From contig NZ_CP113864.1 in assembly GCF_026914285.1 (NCBI RefSeq), positions 781,501 through 845,500 on the forward strand: a DNA stretch of 64,000 nucleotides, in the 5' to 3' direction. Both the position numbers and the translations under genes were made by a program. The DNA is from Caldicellulosiruptor naganoensis (lineage in GTDB: Bacteria; Bacillota; Thermoanaerobacteria; Caldicellulosiruptorales; Caldicellulosiruptoraceae). Below the pieces are notes generated by a model, which saw only the letters and a program-made list of their open reading frames with translations, was not told the origin of the DNA and searched no databases. Positions 18,208 through 27,268 of the stretch are shown in pieces; positions within the stretch are counted from its first letter, which is position 1; the number at the start of each line of letters is the position of its first letter.

Positions 18208-18402
18208 ATGGTTAAGCTTTCAGATATCATTACAAAGTATAGTATTCTAATGTTTCTCTTAAGTGGTATTTTAATATTTATGTTTGATATAAGGGAGCTT
18301 AAATCGAAGAATTTAAAGAGAGAGATCAAATTAGCAAGAATCACGGCAAGTGTTTTGATTGTAATTGGTATTTTCTTTTATATAGTAAAACTTTTTATCT
18401 AA
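18208..18402 (+). CDS. Small two-helix membrane protein before gerAA
   Basis: 64 residues with two hydrophobic segments (YSILMFLLSGILIFMF and ITASVLIVIGIFFYIVKLF) separated by a basic loop. ATG 18208 is chosen for the AAGGA ten bases upstream; an earlier in-frame ATG lacks one. Small proteins of this form occur in clostridial germination operons (CLC_0170-like), and it lies 17 bases before gerAA. Its role is unknown. Confidence 0.6.
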   Translation: MVKLSDIITKYSILMFLLSGILIFMFDIRELKSKNLKREIKLARITASVLIVIGIFFYIVKLFI

Positions 18403-18419
18403 AAGTGGTGATTTAAAAG

Positions 18420-20012
18420 ATGAGATTTTTTGAAATTATAAAAAGAAAAAGACAGAGAGAAAAAGGATATCAGTGCTTGCATGAAAGCAAATTTGTTAAA
18501 GCAAAAGATGAGATTTCAAAGAAGATTGATGACAATCTCAACTACCTAAAAGAACTTCTTGTTGACAACGACGATATTGTATACAGGGAATTTTATTGTA
18601 CAAATGTCAAGTGTGCAACAGTGTTTGTGGACGGTTTTGTTTCAAGAGAGATTATAGACAGAGATGTTATAAAGCATCTTATGATTGAGACAACCCTGAT
18701 GGATGAAGATATAAATCAGATCAATGCATATGAGAAGATTTCAAACCATATCCTTGCAACTGCTGACATAAAAGAAGTAACGAGTTTTAAAAATGCCATT
18801 TTGGATCTTCTTTGTGGAGAGAGGCTTCTTTTTGTGGATGGAAGCGACAAGATTATTCGAATCTCAACCCGAAACTTTCCAAACAAAGGCATCCAACAGC
18901 CAATTACTGAAAATGCTGTAAGAGGTCCAAGAGACAGCTTCAATGAAGTTGTAAGGTTTTCAACAGCTGTTATTAGGCGAAGAGAGAGAGATACACGCCT
19001 TAGAATAAAAAATATGGAACTTGGAAGACGGTCGCAAACTGATATATATCTTGTGTATATTGACGACATTGTTGATAAAGACGTTTTGAATGAAGTTAAA
19101 CAAAGGCTTTCTAAAATAGATATTGATGCGATAATTGATGGTGAAATGATAGAACAGCTGATCGAAGATGATGTCTTTTGCTTTTTCCCAACCATCCAGC
19201 ACACAGAGAGGGTTGACACGGCAGTTGCAGCCATTTATGAAGGAAGAGTTGTGATTTTGTGCGACAATACAAACACTGCTCTCATTGTTCCCGCAACTAT
19301 TATGACTTCTATTCAGCATGCAGAGGATTATTACGAAAGATGGCATATAGCAACGGTTATACGGATACTGAGGGTTATTGCCGCAACTGTTGCTATGACA
19401 CTCCAAGGATTTTATATTTCAATTTTATCATTTACACCAAGCATGATTCCACCTGACTTAGGGCTCTTTATTGCTGCAACAAGAGAAGGAGTGCCAATTC
19501 CTGTTTTTATTGAAGCACTTTTTTTGGAGTTCATGTTAGAGCTTTTAAGAGAGGCAGGTTTGAGACTTCCCGGACCGATTGGCCAAACAATTGGGATTGT
19601 AGGAGGCTTGATTATAGGACAGGCAGCAGTTCAAGCAGGAATTATTTCGCCTATTATGGTCATACTTGTTGCAACAACTGCAATTGCATCGTTTGCAGTG
19701 CCGGCTTATAATCTTTCAATATCCTTAAGACTGTTGAAGTTTGTGTATATACTTGTTTGTGCAGCACTGGGTCTTTATGGATTTATACTTTTGAGTCTTA
19801 TTATATTAGGCAATTTGGTTAAACTCAAAAGCTTTGGTGTACCAATGCTTTCACCATTTGTCTCGTTTGAAATTATGGACTACAAGGATGCAATTGTAAG
19901 GCTTCCCACAAGATATCTCTGGGCAAGACCTATTTTTGCAAGCACACAGCAAAAGATAAGGATGATGTATGAGCGAGGTCAACCATCGAGTGTGGCAGGT
20001 GAAAATAGATGA
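18420..20012 (+). CDS. gerAA: GerA-family spore germination protein, subunit A
   Basis: Subunit A of a germinant receptor in the spore inner membrane. The large N-terminal soluble domain (about residues 1-300) contains FVDGFVSREIIDRD and the family stretch ENAVRGPRDSFNE. It is followed by about five membrane segments with LPGPIGQTIGIVGGLIIGQAAV. 530 residues is normal and the frame is intact. It overlaps gerAB by four bases. Because the third subunit is broken, the receptor is probably no longer functional. Confidence 0.93.
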   Translation: MRFFEIIKRKRQREKGYQCLHESKFVKAKDEISKKIDDNLNYLKELLVDNDDIVYREFYCTNVKCATVFVDGFVSREIIDRDVIKHLMIETTLMDEDINQINAYEKISNHILATADIKEVTSFKNAILDLLCGERLLFVDGSDKIIRISTRNFPNKGIQQPITENAVRGPRDSFNEVVRFSTAVIRRRERDTRLRIKNMELGRRSQTDIYLVYIDDIVDKDVLNEVKQRLSKIDIDAIIDGEMIEQLIEDDVFCFFPTIQHTERVDTAVAAIYEGRVVILCDNTNTALIVPATIMTSIQHAEDYYERWHIATVIRILRVIAATVAMTLQGFYISILSFTPSMIPPDLGLFIAATREGVPIPVFIEALFLEFMLELLREAGLRLPGPIGQTIGIVGGLIIGQAAVQAGIISPIMVILVATTAIASFAVPAYNLSISLRLLKFVYILVCAALGLYGFILLSLIILGNLVKLKSFGVPMLSPFVSFEIMDYKDAIVRLPTRYLWARPIFASTQQKIRMMYERGQPSSVAGENR

Positions 20013-21109
20013 TAATAAACGACAATGACAAGATATCCAGTTTTCAGTGTTTTGTCCTTTTTGTATCTGTCATGATTGGAATAGGTATTATGTTTATGCC
20101 ATCAGGAGTTGCAAAATATGCTGATCAGAACGGCTGGATTGTAGTGCTGCTTGGCGGTACAATTTCTTTTTTGGTCTTTTTGCTTCTATTTAGAATTTCA
20201 ATGTCAAATCCTGATGTCACCTTTATAGAGCTTTTAAATTCTGCTTTTGGTAAAGTACTTGGCGTTGTTTTTTCTTTTATTTATGTTGTCTATTTTATAG
20301 TTTTTTCCGCATTTGAAACAAGGCTAATTGCTGAGACAGCAAAAGAGTTTATGTTTAATCTCACACCTACCGAAGTTTTAATAATTACATTTCTTTTGAC
20401 GTGTGCATATCTTGCAAGATATAGTGTTGAGGTCATAGCAAGAATGTGCGAAATTCTCATGCCAGGAATTGTTGTGATTATAGTTATCTTATCATTTTTT
20501 GTATATCAAAGACTTGATTTTTCAAATCTTTTGTCAATTTTGAATATTCCTTTCAAAAAGTTAATTCAAGGTATAGGGAGCACAATATTTAGTTTTTTAG
20601 GGTTTGAGGTTTTTCTTTTCTTCCTGCCGTATATAAGAAGAAAGGATAAATTAGTCAGAAGTGCTTTATTTGGTTTTTTAATAACGGTTTTTATTTATGA
20701 GGTAATAGTAATATTTTGCACTGCCGATTTTGGTTCAAAAGAGATGCAAACTCTGGTTTGGCCTACTTTAAATCTTTTTAGAGATGTGACAGTTTTAGAG
20801 ATTGTAATAGAAAGACCCGAAAGCATAGTGGTTGCTCTGTGGATGATAACAACGTATACAACAGAGATTATATTTTTAATGGTGGCAAGCTTAATTTTAG
20901 CAAGGATATTCAATACAAAAGAACATAACTTTTTTGTATTTGCCCGGCTTCCGTTTATATACATCCTTTCTTTAATTCCCCATAACATTTTACAAACTCA
21001 AAAATATATGGATTATTTCAGCTACTTTTTTGCAACCTTTGTTGTGTTGATATTGCCACTTATAACCTATGTTGTGCTTGTCTTAAAAAAGAAGGTGAAG
21101 AAGACATGA
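20009..21109 (+). CDS. gerAB: GerAB-type spore germination permease
   Basis: Subunit B of the germinant receptor, 366 residues with about ten hydrophobic segments, related to amino-acid permeases. The N-terminal QCFVLFVSVMIGIGIMFMP is characteristic of the GerAB family. The frame is intact. It is linked to gerAA and gerAC by four-base overlaps on both sides. Confidence 0.92.
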   Translation: MIINDNDKISSFQCFVLFVSVMIGIGIMFMPSGVAKYADQNGWIVVLLGGTISFLVFLLLFRISMSNPDVTFIELLNSAFGKVLGVVFSFIYVVYFIVFSAFETRLIAETAKEFMFNLTPTEVLIITFLLTCAYLARYSVEVIARMCEILMPGIVVIIVILSFFVYQRLDFSNLLSILNIPFKKLIQGIGSTIFSFLGFEVFLFFLPYIRRKDKLVRSALFGFLITVFIYEVIVIFCTADFGSKEMQTLVWPTLNLFRDVTVLEIVIERPESIVVALWMITTYTTEIIFLMVASLILARIFNTKEHNFFVFARLPFIYILSLIPHNILQTQKYMDYFSYFFATFVVLILPLITYVVLVLKKKVKKT

Positions 21110-22401
21110 AAAGCTTGGAAATATCAGGTTTAGTACTGATGCTTTTTATAATAACATTCACTTTCACAGGGTGCTGGGACAGGATTAAGATAGAAGACAG
21201 GAGATACATTTTAGCGCTTGGCGTTGATAAATATGATCTGAGTGATTTAAATAAATATGAGAACAAAAAGTACATTGACCTTGAAAAAAAGACCGAAAAG
21301 TTTCCACCAGACCAGAAAAAGCCAGAGATCAAAACAAACCGGAAAGGCATTGACCCAAAGACAAAAAGAAAGGTCAAACCTCCTTTACCAACAAAAGAAA
21401 ATCTGTATAAATACTCTGTTACTGTGCTTTTTCCAAATCTCAGAATGATGAACAAAGACTCAAAAGCTGATGAGCAGATGAGGTTTTTGTTTGTAAGGCC
21501 AACAAATAGTGTGCTTGGTATAAGAAATTACCTTGAAAGAGATATAAACAAAAGACTTTATTATGGGTATCTTAAGGTTGTTGTCTTAGGAAGAGGCTTG
21601 GTAGATAATCCAGAACTTGTTAAAGAGGTTTTGGACACGCTGTATAGAGACAAAGACATTCCTCAAAATACCTTTTTATATGTTTCAGAGACAACTGCAA
21701 GAGACACTTTAAACACAATGCCTCTTGTCCAGCCTGTGACAGGAATTCACCTTTTTGAGATTTCAAAAAACGCAACGGTCTATGGAAGGATTATAGACAC
21801 ACCTTTAAGCAATGTTATAAACAGCTTTATAAACTCCAAATGTGCAGTTATCTCAAGAGTAGAACCAGGCGTTGAGACGCTGAGAGTAGCTGGTGCGGCA
21901 GTTTTTAAGAACTACAGGTTTGTTGGGTGGCTTAATGAAAAGTAGCTAATTATCTACAAACTTTTGATGGGTAAGGTAAAACATACGTTGATTGATGATT
22001 TGAAGTACAAGTCCACCTATGTTCCATTTATCACCACAGAGGACTAGACTAAAAAGAAGTTAGAAAGCAAAGATGGTAGAATAAAGGTCATATACAATAT
22101 CCGAATTGAAGGTGAGGTAAACCAATTTGTATTTCAAAGTGGTTATAAAGTTTTAGATGACCCTATGAGAAGCTATATACAAAAAGGACTAAATGGTATT
22201 ATAAAACAGAAAGCAGCTGAACTTGTGAACCTTCTTAAATTTAAATACAATGCTGATATCTTAGGTATTGGTGACTTAATATCAAAAAGAAGGCCAAAAG
22301 ATTGGGAAAGGCTTAAGAAAAACTGGAATGATGAGTTTAAAAAGATTGATATAGTAGTTGTGCCTGATGTGAGAGTTAGGAGAAGCGGCACCATTTATTA
22401 A
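21106..22401 (+). pseudogene. gerAC: gerAC germination lipoprotein with two in-frame TAG codons
   Basis: Subunit C of the receptor. It has a signal with lipobox FTGCWDR, the GerC opening, and a normal end (VPDVRVRRSGTIY). The single frame from 21106 to 22401 is interrupted by TAG at 21943-21945 and 22045-22047, with no frameshift. Each TAG could come from CAG by one C-to-T change. A lysine/proline-rich stretch of about 55 residues (near residues 45-100) is inserted after the first strand, compared with the usual GerC layout. Most of the second half would not be made, so the receptor is probably inactive. Confidence 0.85.
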
Positions 22402-22474
22402 GGACAGACATGTATAAAACTTTTCTTTTGTGGCAATGCTAAAAGAAAGAAAAGTTAAATTGAGGAGAGAAAAT

Positions 22475-23166
22475 ATGACGCTAAGTAAAAGAAAATTCAA
22501 GGATATCTCTTTGCAGCTGTGTTTGCCCTACTATGTTTTATTTCTTCTATTGGTACTTGAGCTATAAAGAACTTGGTATCCTTCGAAATGATTTGGCAGA
22601 CAAAGTTGTAAGGATTCATATTCTTGCAAATAGCAACTCAAAAGAAGACCAAGATTTAAAGATATATGTGAAAGACAAGCTAATTTTTTATCTTTCAAGC
22701 AGAATTGATTATTCAAAAGGCAAGACATATGTATTAAAACAAATTTCTCTTCAAACCCCCCAAATAGAAAAATATTTACAGCAGCAGATAAATCAAAGAG
22801 GATATAACTATAATGTAAAAGTAGCCATACAAAGAAATTTATTTCCAAACAGAATCTATGACGGCTTTCTGTTTCCTTCTGGTGTTTATGATGCTGTTAA
22901 GGTGTTCATTGGTGAGGGAAGTGGAAGTAACTGGTGGTGCGTAATATTCCCGCCGCTTTGTATTGTTGATGAGGCAAAGTTAGAACTTCCAGAAAAGGCA
23001 AAAAAGGAGCTTAAAGAAATCACTTACAAAAAAAGAGTATATAATTGCCACGAGCTACAGCAGCGTTGATAAGATGCCTGTAAAACTGAAACTCAAAGTA
23101 TATGAAATACTAAAGACAAAGTTTTACAAAGAAGCATGGTTCAAAAGAGTATTTAAGAGCATATAG
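22475..23166 (+). pseudogene. spoIIR: spoIIR, frameshifted in three places
   Basis: SpoIIR is the signal from forespore to mother cell that triggers SigE processing. The signature SNWWCVIFPPLC and the segment RIHILANSNSKEDQ are clear. The start (ATG 22475, after GAGGAGAG) is in one frame. The membrane segment (YLFAAVFALLCFISS) is in the next, the main body (22555-23030) in the third, and the C-terminal KLKLKVYEIL tail in a further frame ending at 23166. Each switch needs one indel, near A-rich or short homopolymer stretches. No full-length protein can be made. Confidence 0.85.
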
Positions 23167-23216
23167 AAAAGCCCTTTTATTTCCCTTTGTGGAGTAAAAG
23201 GGCTTTTTTATTTTTT
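23167..23216 (+). terminator. Intrinsic terminator after spoIIR
   Basis: AAAAGCCCTTTTA (23167-23179) pairs perfectly with TAAAAGGGCTTTT (23195-23207), followed by a T-rich tract. A strong terminator that separates the germination region from apt. Confidence 0.92.
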
Positions 23217-23238
23217 TGAAAGATTTGATATGTAGGTA

Positions 23239-23268
23239 TTCAAAAACTATTATTTTTTTTGATATACT
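23239..23268 (+). promoter_or_regulatory. Promoter of apt-relA-dtd
   Basis: TTCAAA, 18 bases, TATACT, located between the upstream terminator and apt. Confidence 0.5.
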
Positions 23269-23315
23269 AAATATCGTGAACACAAATTTTAATAAAAGAA
23301 ACAGGAGGATATGGG

Positions 23316-23843
23316 ATGAATCTGAAAGAAAAATTCAGACACGTTTTGAATTTTCCAAAAGAGGGTATAGATTTTATTGATATAACAACAGTTTTGCAGG
23401 ACAAGGATGCATTCAAATACGCAATTGATTCTCTAGTAGATTTGGTAAAAGACCTTGACTTTGACCTAATTGTTGGACCTGAGTCAAGAGGCTTTATCTT
23501 TGGTGCACCAGTTGCGTATGTCTTGAACAAAGGTCTTGTACTGGTCAGAAAAAAGGGCAAACTTCCTTATAAAACCGTATCTGTTGAATATGAACTTGAG
23601 TACGGCAAGGATATTCTTGAGATGCACATTGACGCAATACAGCCCGGGCAAAAGGTAGTCATTATAGATGACCTTTTAGCAACAGGTGGTACAACACTTT
23701 CGAATATAAAGCTTGTTGAGAAACTTGGTGGCAAGGTTGTGGGTATTGCATATCTTGTTGAACTTACCTATTTGAATGGAAGACAAAACTTAAAAGGATA
23801 TGATGTGAGGTCTGTTGTCCAGTTTGAGTCTTCTTTGATTTAA
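23316..23843 (+). CDS. apt: Adenine phosphoribosyltransferase
   Basis: Salvages adenine to AMP with PRPP. The PRPP-binding motif VVIIDDLLATGGTT is near residue 110, the adenine-side segment GPESRGFIFGAPVAY near 50, and the N-terminal FPKEGIDFIDITTVLQD is typical. 175 residues, full length. AGGAGG precedes the ATG. Purine salvage next to relA is a common Firmicute arrangement. Confidence 0.95.
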   Translation: MNLKEKFRHVLNFPKEGIDFIDITTVLQDKDAFKYAIDSLVDLVKDLDFDLIVGPESRGFIFGAPVAYVLNKGLVLVRKKGKLPYKTVSVEYELEYGKDILEMHIDAIQPGQKVVIIDDLLATGGTTLSNIKLVEKLGGKVVGIAYLVELTYLNGRQNLKGYDVRSVVQFESSLI

Positions 23844-23906
23844 AATCTTTTAAAAATTTAAAAAATGGACCAAAAATAAAAGTGGTCCTTCGAGGTGAAA
23901 TAGTCT

Positions 23907-26075
23907 TTGGAGGAGAAATTTGAACAGCTGATAAAAAAGGTGAAGAAGTACGCAACAGAGGAAGATATCAATTTAATCAAAAAGGCCTATGAATTTGCAA
24001 AAAAACATCATGACGGGCAGGAAAGAAGTTCTGGTGAACCATATATAGTACATCCCTTAGAAGTTGCGCTGATTTTAGCTGACCTTGAGCTTGATATTGC
24101 ATCGATTGTGGCAGGGCTGTTGCACGATGTTGTGGAGGATACCTCTGCGTCACTACAACAAATCGAACAAGAGTTCGGTAGCGAAATTGCATCTTTGGTT
24201 GATGGGGTTACAAAACTTGGCAAGCTTGAGTTTACAAGCAAGCTTGAGCAGCAGGCAGAAAACTATCGTAAGATGCTCATTGCAATGGCAAAAGATATAA
24301 GAGTGATTTTGATAAAGCTTGCTGACAGGCTGCACAATATGAGAACTTTGAAGTACTTGCCTCCTGAAAAGCAGCGTCAAAAAGCGCAAGAGACAATTGA
24401 CATCTATGCACCGCTTGCCCACAGACTTGGAATTTCGAAAATAAAATGGGAACTTGAGGACTTATCTCTTCGCTATCTTGACCCAGAAGGGTATTATGAC
24501 CTTGTTGAAAAGATAGCAAAAAAAAGAGTTGAAAGAGAGGAGTATATCCAGAGGATAATTAATCTTATATCTGAAAAACTTAAAGAAGCAAACATTGAAG
24601 TTGGCCAGATAGATGGAAGACCAAAACACTTTTACAGCATATACAGAAAGATGAAGCAACAGGGAAAAACATTAGAAGAGATTTACGACTTGTTTGCTAT
24701 AAGAATTATTGTAAACTCTGTAAAAGATTGCTATGGAGTTCTTGGCATAATCCATACATTGTTTAAGCCAATGCCAGGCCGTTTTAAAGATTATATTGCA
24801 ATGCCAAAACCTAATATGTATCAGTCACTTCACACAACAGTAATAGGACCTGAAGGAGAGCCGTTTGAGGTTCAGATTAGAACCTTTGACATGCACAGAA
24901 CAGCAGAATATGGAATTGCTGCACACTGGAAGTATAAAGAGGGAAGGATAAAGTCTACTGATGAGGATGAGAAATTTGCATGGCTCAGGGAACTTTTAGA
25001 GTGGCAAAAAGAGCTAAAAGATGCAAAAGAGTTCATGGAGTCTTTAAAAATCAACCTCTTTTCTGATGAAGTATTTGTGTTTACACCAAAAGGCGATGTT
25101 ATAAGCCTGCCACAGGGTTCAACTCCCATTGACTTTGCATATGCAATACACAGCGAAATAGGCAACAAGATGGCAGGAGCTAAAGTCAATGGCAAGCTTG
25201 TGCCAATTGACTATGAGCTCAAAAATGGTGATATTGTTGAGATTATAACATCACCCAATGTCCACGGTCCTTCTCAGGACTGGCTAAAGATTGTTAAAAG
25301 CCCTCAGGCAAAGAGCAAAATCAATGCGTGGTTCAAAAGGGAAAGAAAAGAAGAGAATATCCAAAAAGGGAAGGACATCTTAGAAAAAGAAATCAAGAAG
25401 ATGAATCTTCCAATGCAATATGCCTTTAAGGAAGACGTCTTGCAAGCAGTTTCACAGCGCTACGGATACAGAACACCTGAAGACATGTTTGCAGCACTTG
25501 GCTATGGTGGAATTACAGTTGGCAAGATTGCCCTAAGGATCAAAGAAGAGATAAAAAAATACATTAAAGAAGACGAGAACAAGGAAGTTCAGATAGAAAA
25601 ACCAAAGCCCACAAAAGCGTCTTCTAACAACGGTATTTTAGTAAAAGGTGTTGAAAATGTGCTTGTGAGATTTGCAAAGTGCTGCAATCCTGTACCTGGT
25701 GATGAGGTAATAGGGTATATCACAAGAGGAAGAGGCGTTTCAATCCACAGGCGTGACTGTCCTAATGTTGAACAGTACTTAAAAGAGCCTGAGAGGATAG
25801 TGGAAGCTGAGTGGAATGTTACAAAAGATGCAAAGTTTGATGCACAAATTAACATTTTAGCAAATGATAGAACGGGCATTTTGATGGATATAACAAACCT
25901 GCTTGGTGAGAACAAGATTTCAGTAAAGGCAATTCAAGGAAGAACAACACGCGACAGGATTGCAAATATCAATTTGACTGTTGAGATAAGCTCAACAGAA
26001 CAGCTTGAAAAGATAATAAGAAAACTTCGAAAAATTGACAGCGTATTTGACGTTCAGCGTGTAAAAGGAGGCTAA
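23907..26075 (+). CDS. relA: (p)ppGpp synthetase/hydrolase RelA/SpoT
   Basis: Bifunctional stringent-response enzyme. In order: HD hydrolase domain (AGLLHDVVEDT near residue 72, HNMRTLKYL near 145), synthetase domain (RFKDYIAMPKPNMYQSLHTT near 300), TGS domain (VFTPKGDVISLPQGSTPIDF near 390), zinc-finger-like region (FAKCCNPVPGDE near 590) and C-terminal ACT domain. Both catalytic centres look intact, so it should make and degrade the alarmone. TTG start, with GAGGTGA nine bases upstream. dtd follows seven bases after. Confidence 0.95.
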   Translation: MEEKFEQLIKKVKKYATEEDINLIKKAYEFAKKHHDGQERSSGEPYIVHPLEVALILADLELDIASIVAGLLHDVVEDTSASLQQIEQEFGSEIASLVDGVTKLGKLEFTSKLEQQAENYRKMLIAMAKDIRVILIKLADRLHNMRTLKYLPPEKQRQKAQETIDIYAPLAHRLGISKIKWELEDLSLRYLDPEGYYDLVEKIAKKRVEREEYIQRIINLISEKLKEANIEVGQIDGRPKHFYSIYRKMKQQGKTLEEIYDLFAIRIIVNSVKDCYGVLGIIHTLFKPMPGRFKDYIAMPKPNMYQSLHTTVIGPEGEPFEVQIRTFDMHRTAEYGIAAHWKYKEGRIKSTDEDEKFAWLRELLEWQKELKDAKEFMESLKINLFSDEVFVFTPKGDVISLPQGSTPIDFAYAIHSEIGNKMAGAKVNGKLVPIDYELKNGDIVEIITSPNVHGPSQDWLKIVKSPQAKSKINAWFKRERKEENIQKGKDILEKEIKKMNLPMQYAFKEDVLQAVSQRYGYRTPEDMFAALGYGGITVGKIALRIKEEIKKYIKEDENKEVQIEKPKPTKASSNNGILVKGVENVLVRFAKCCNPVPGDEVIGYITRGRGVSIHRRDCPNVEQYLKEPERIVEAEWNVTKDAKFDAQINILANDRTGILMDITNLLGENKISVKAIQGRTTRDRIANINLTVEISSTEQLEKIIRKLRKIDSVFDVQRVKGG

Positions 26076-26081
26076 AGCATT

Positions 26082-26531
26082 TTGAGAGCAGTTGTACAAA
26101 GGGTAAAGAGAGCATCTGTTGTTGTTGATGGCGAGATTGTTGGGAAAATTGACAGAGGACTTTGTGTATTGGTTGGTGTAGCGAACGATGATACAGAAGA
26201 AGATGCAAATTATCTTTGTGAAAAGATTGTAAATCTTAGGATATTTGAAGATGAAGCATCTAAGTTTAATCTATCCTTGAAAGATGTAAATGGAGAAATT
26301 TTGGTTGTTTCAAACTTTACAGTTATGGGTGATGCAAGAAAGGGAAGACGACCAAATTTCATGTTTGCGGCAGACAAAGAAAAAGCAGAAAGGCTTTATA
26401 ACTATTTTGTGAACAGGCTAAAAACACTGGTGGGCAGAGTTGAGTGTGGAATTTTTCAGGCTCATATGGAAGTTGAGATTGTAAATGACGGTCCTGTTAC
26501 AATTCTTCTTGACAGCAAAAAAGTCTTCTGA
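26082..26531 (+). CDS. dtd: D-aminoacyl-tRNA deacylase
   Basis: Hydrolyses D-amino acids from mischarged tRNA. SNFTVMGDARKGRRPNF and the C-terminal NDGPVTILLDS are the two active-site segments (SQFTLYGD and NGPVT in the family). 149 residues. TTG start with AGGAGG upstream. Its place after relA is conserved in Firmicutes. Confidence 0.93.
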   Translation: MRAVVQRVKRASVVVDGEIVGKIDRGLCVLVGVANDDTEEDANYLCEKIVNLRIFEDEASKFNLSLKDVNGEILVVSNFTVMGDARKGRRPNFMFAADKEKAERLYNYFVNRLKTLVGRVECGIFQAHMEVEIVNDGPVTILLDSKKVF

Positions 26532-26571
26532 AGGTTTTGTTTTATAAAAGTAGAGGGGGGAAAGAGTTTAA

Positions 26572-27180
26572 ATGTTTTTTAAATGTATTGAAGTTGGGGA
26601 TATTTTGACAAACTGCTATATATTTGGTGAGAAAGAGGTTGTGATAATTGACCCGGGAGATGATGCAACAAGGATTGAAAGTGTAGTTGTTGAAAATAAT
26701 CTTGTGCCGTCTGCAATACTTCTTACTCACGGCCATTTTGACCACATCTTAGGCTGTCATTATCTAAAACAAAGGTTTAAGATTCCAATCTACGCACATG
26801 AAGATGAAATGGTGATATTACAGAATCCGAATTATAATCTTTCATATATGGTGGGGAATGAGGTAATAATAAATTGTGATAAGTATTTCAAAGATGGTGA
26901 TATACTTGAATTTGGAAACCTGAGGTTGAAAGTTATCCACACACCTGGACACACACCCGGTTCGAGCTGTTTTTTGTATGAAAATAATATCCTTTTTTCA
27001 GGAGACACACTTTTTAAAGATTCTTTTGGAAGGTGCGACCTTCCACTAGGAAATGAAGGACAAATTTTTGAGTCTATAAAAAATAAACTCTTAATTTTAC
27101 CAAAGAATGTAAAAGTATATCCGGGTCATGGAATTCCTACTACAATAGATGAAGAGTTGAAAAATTTTCAAGAGAAATAA
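26572..27180 (+). CDS. MBL-fold metallo-hydrolase, glyoxalase II-like
   Basis: 202-residue metallo-beta-lactamase-fold enzyme. Metal ligands are visible as THGHFDHILG, HTPGHTPGSSC, FSGDTLF and YPGHG. It resembles YqgX/GloB-like thioester hydrolases that follow dtd in many Firmicutes. No C-terminal substrate domain of true GloB is present, so the substrate is unknown. AGAGGGGGGAAAG precedes the ATG. Confidence 0.87.
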   Translation: MFFKCIEVGDILTNCYIFGEKEVVIIDPGDDATRIESVVVENNLVPSAILLTHGHFDHILGCHYLKQRFKIPIYAHEDEMVILQNPNYNLSYMVGNEVIINCDKYFKDGDILEFGNLRLKVIHTPGHTPGSSCFLYENNILFSGDTLFKDSFGRCDLPLGNEGQIFESIKNKLLILPKNVKVYPGHGIPTTIDEELKNFQEK

Positions 27181-27186
27181 TAGGCC

Positions 27187-27226
27187 AACTTATAGCTGAT
27201 AAAGAAAGCTATAAGTTTTTTATTTT
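27187..27226 (+). terminator. Intrinsic terminator after the MBL hydrolase gene
   Basis: AACTTATAGCT (27187-27197) pairs perfectly with AGCTATAAGTT (27207-27217), followed by TTTTATTTTA. Confidence 0.88.
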
Positions 27227-27268
27227 ATGTTTTTAAAAGACATAATTTTAAAAAGGGGTAACTCAAAG

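Noticed and set aside
27227-27268. ATG 27227 as start of hemZ
   Set aside because: It lies immediately after a terminator T tract and lacks a binding site. TTG 27269 has one.
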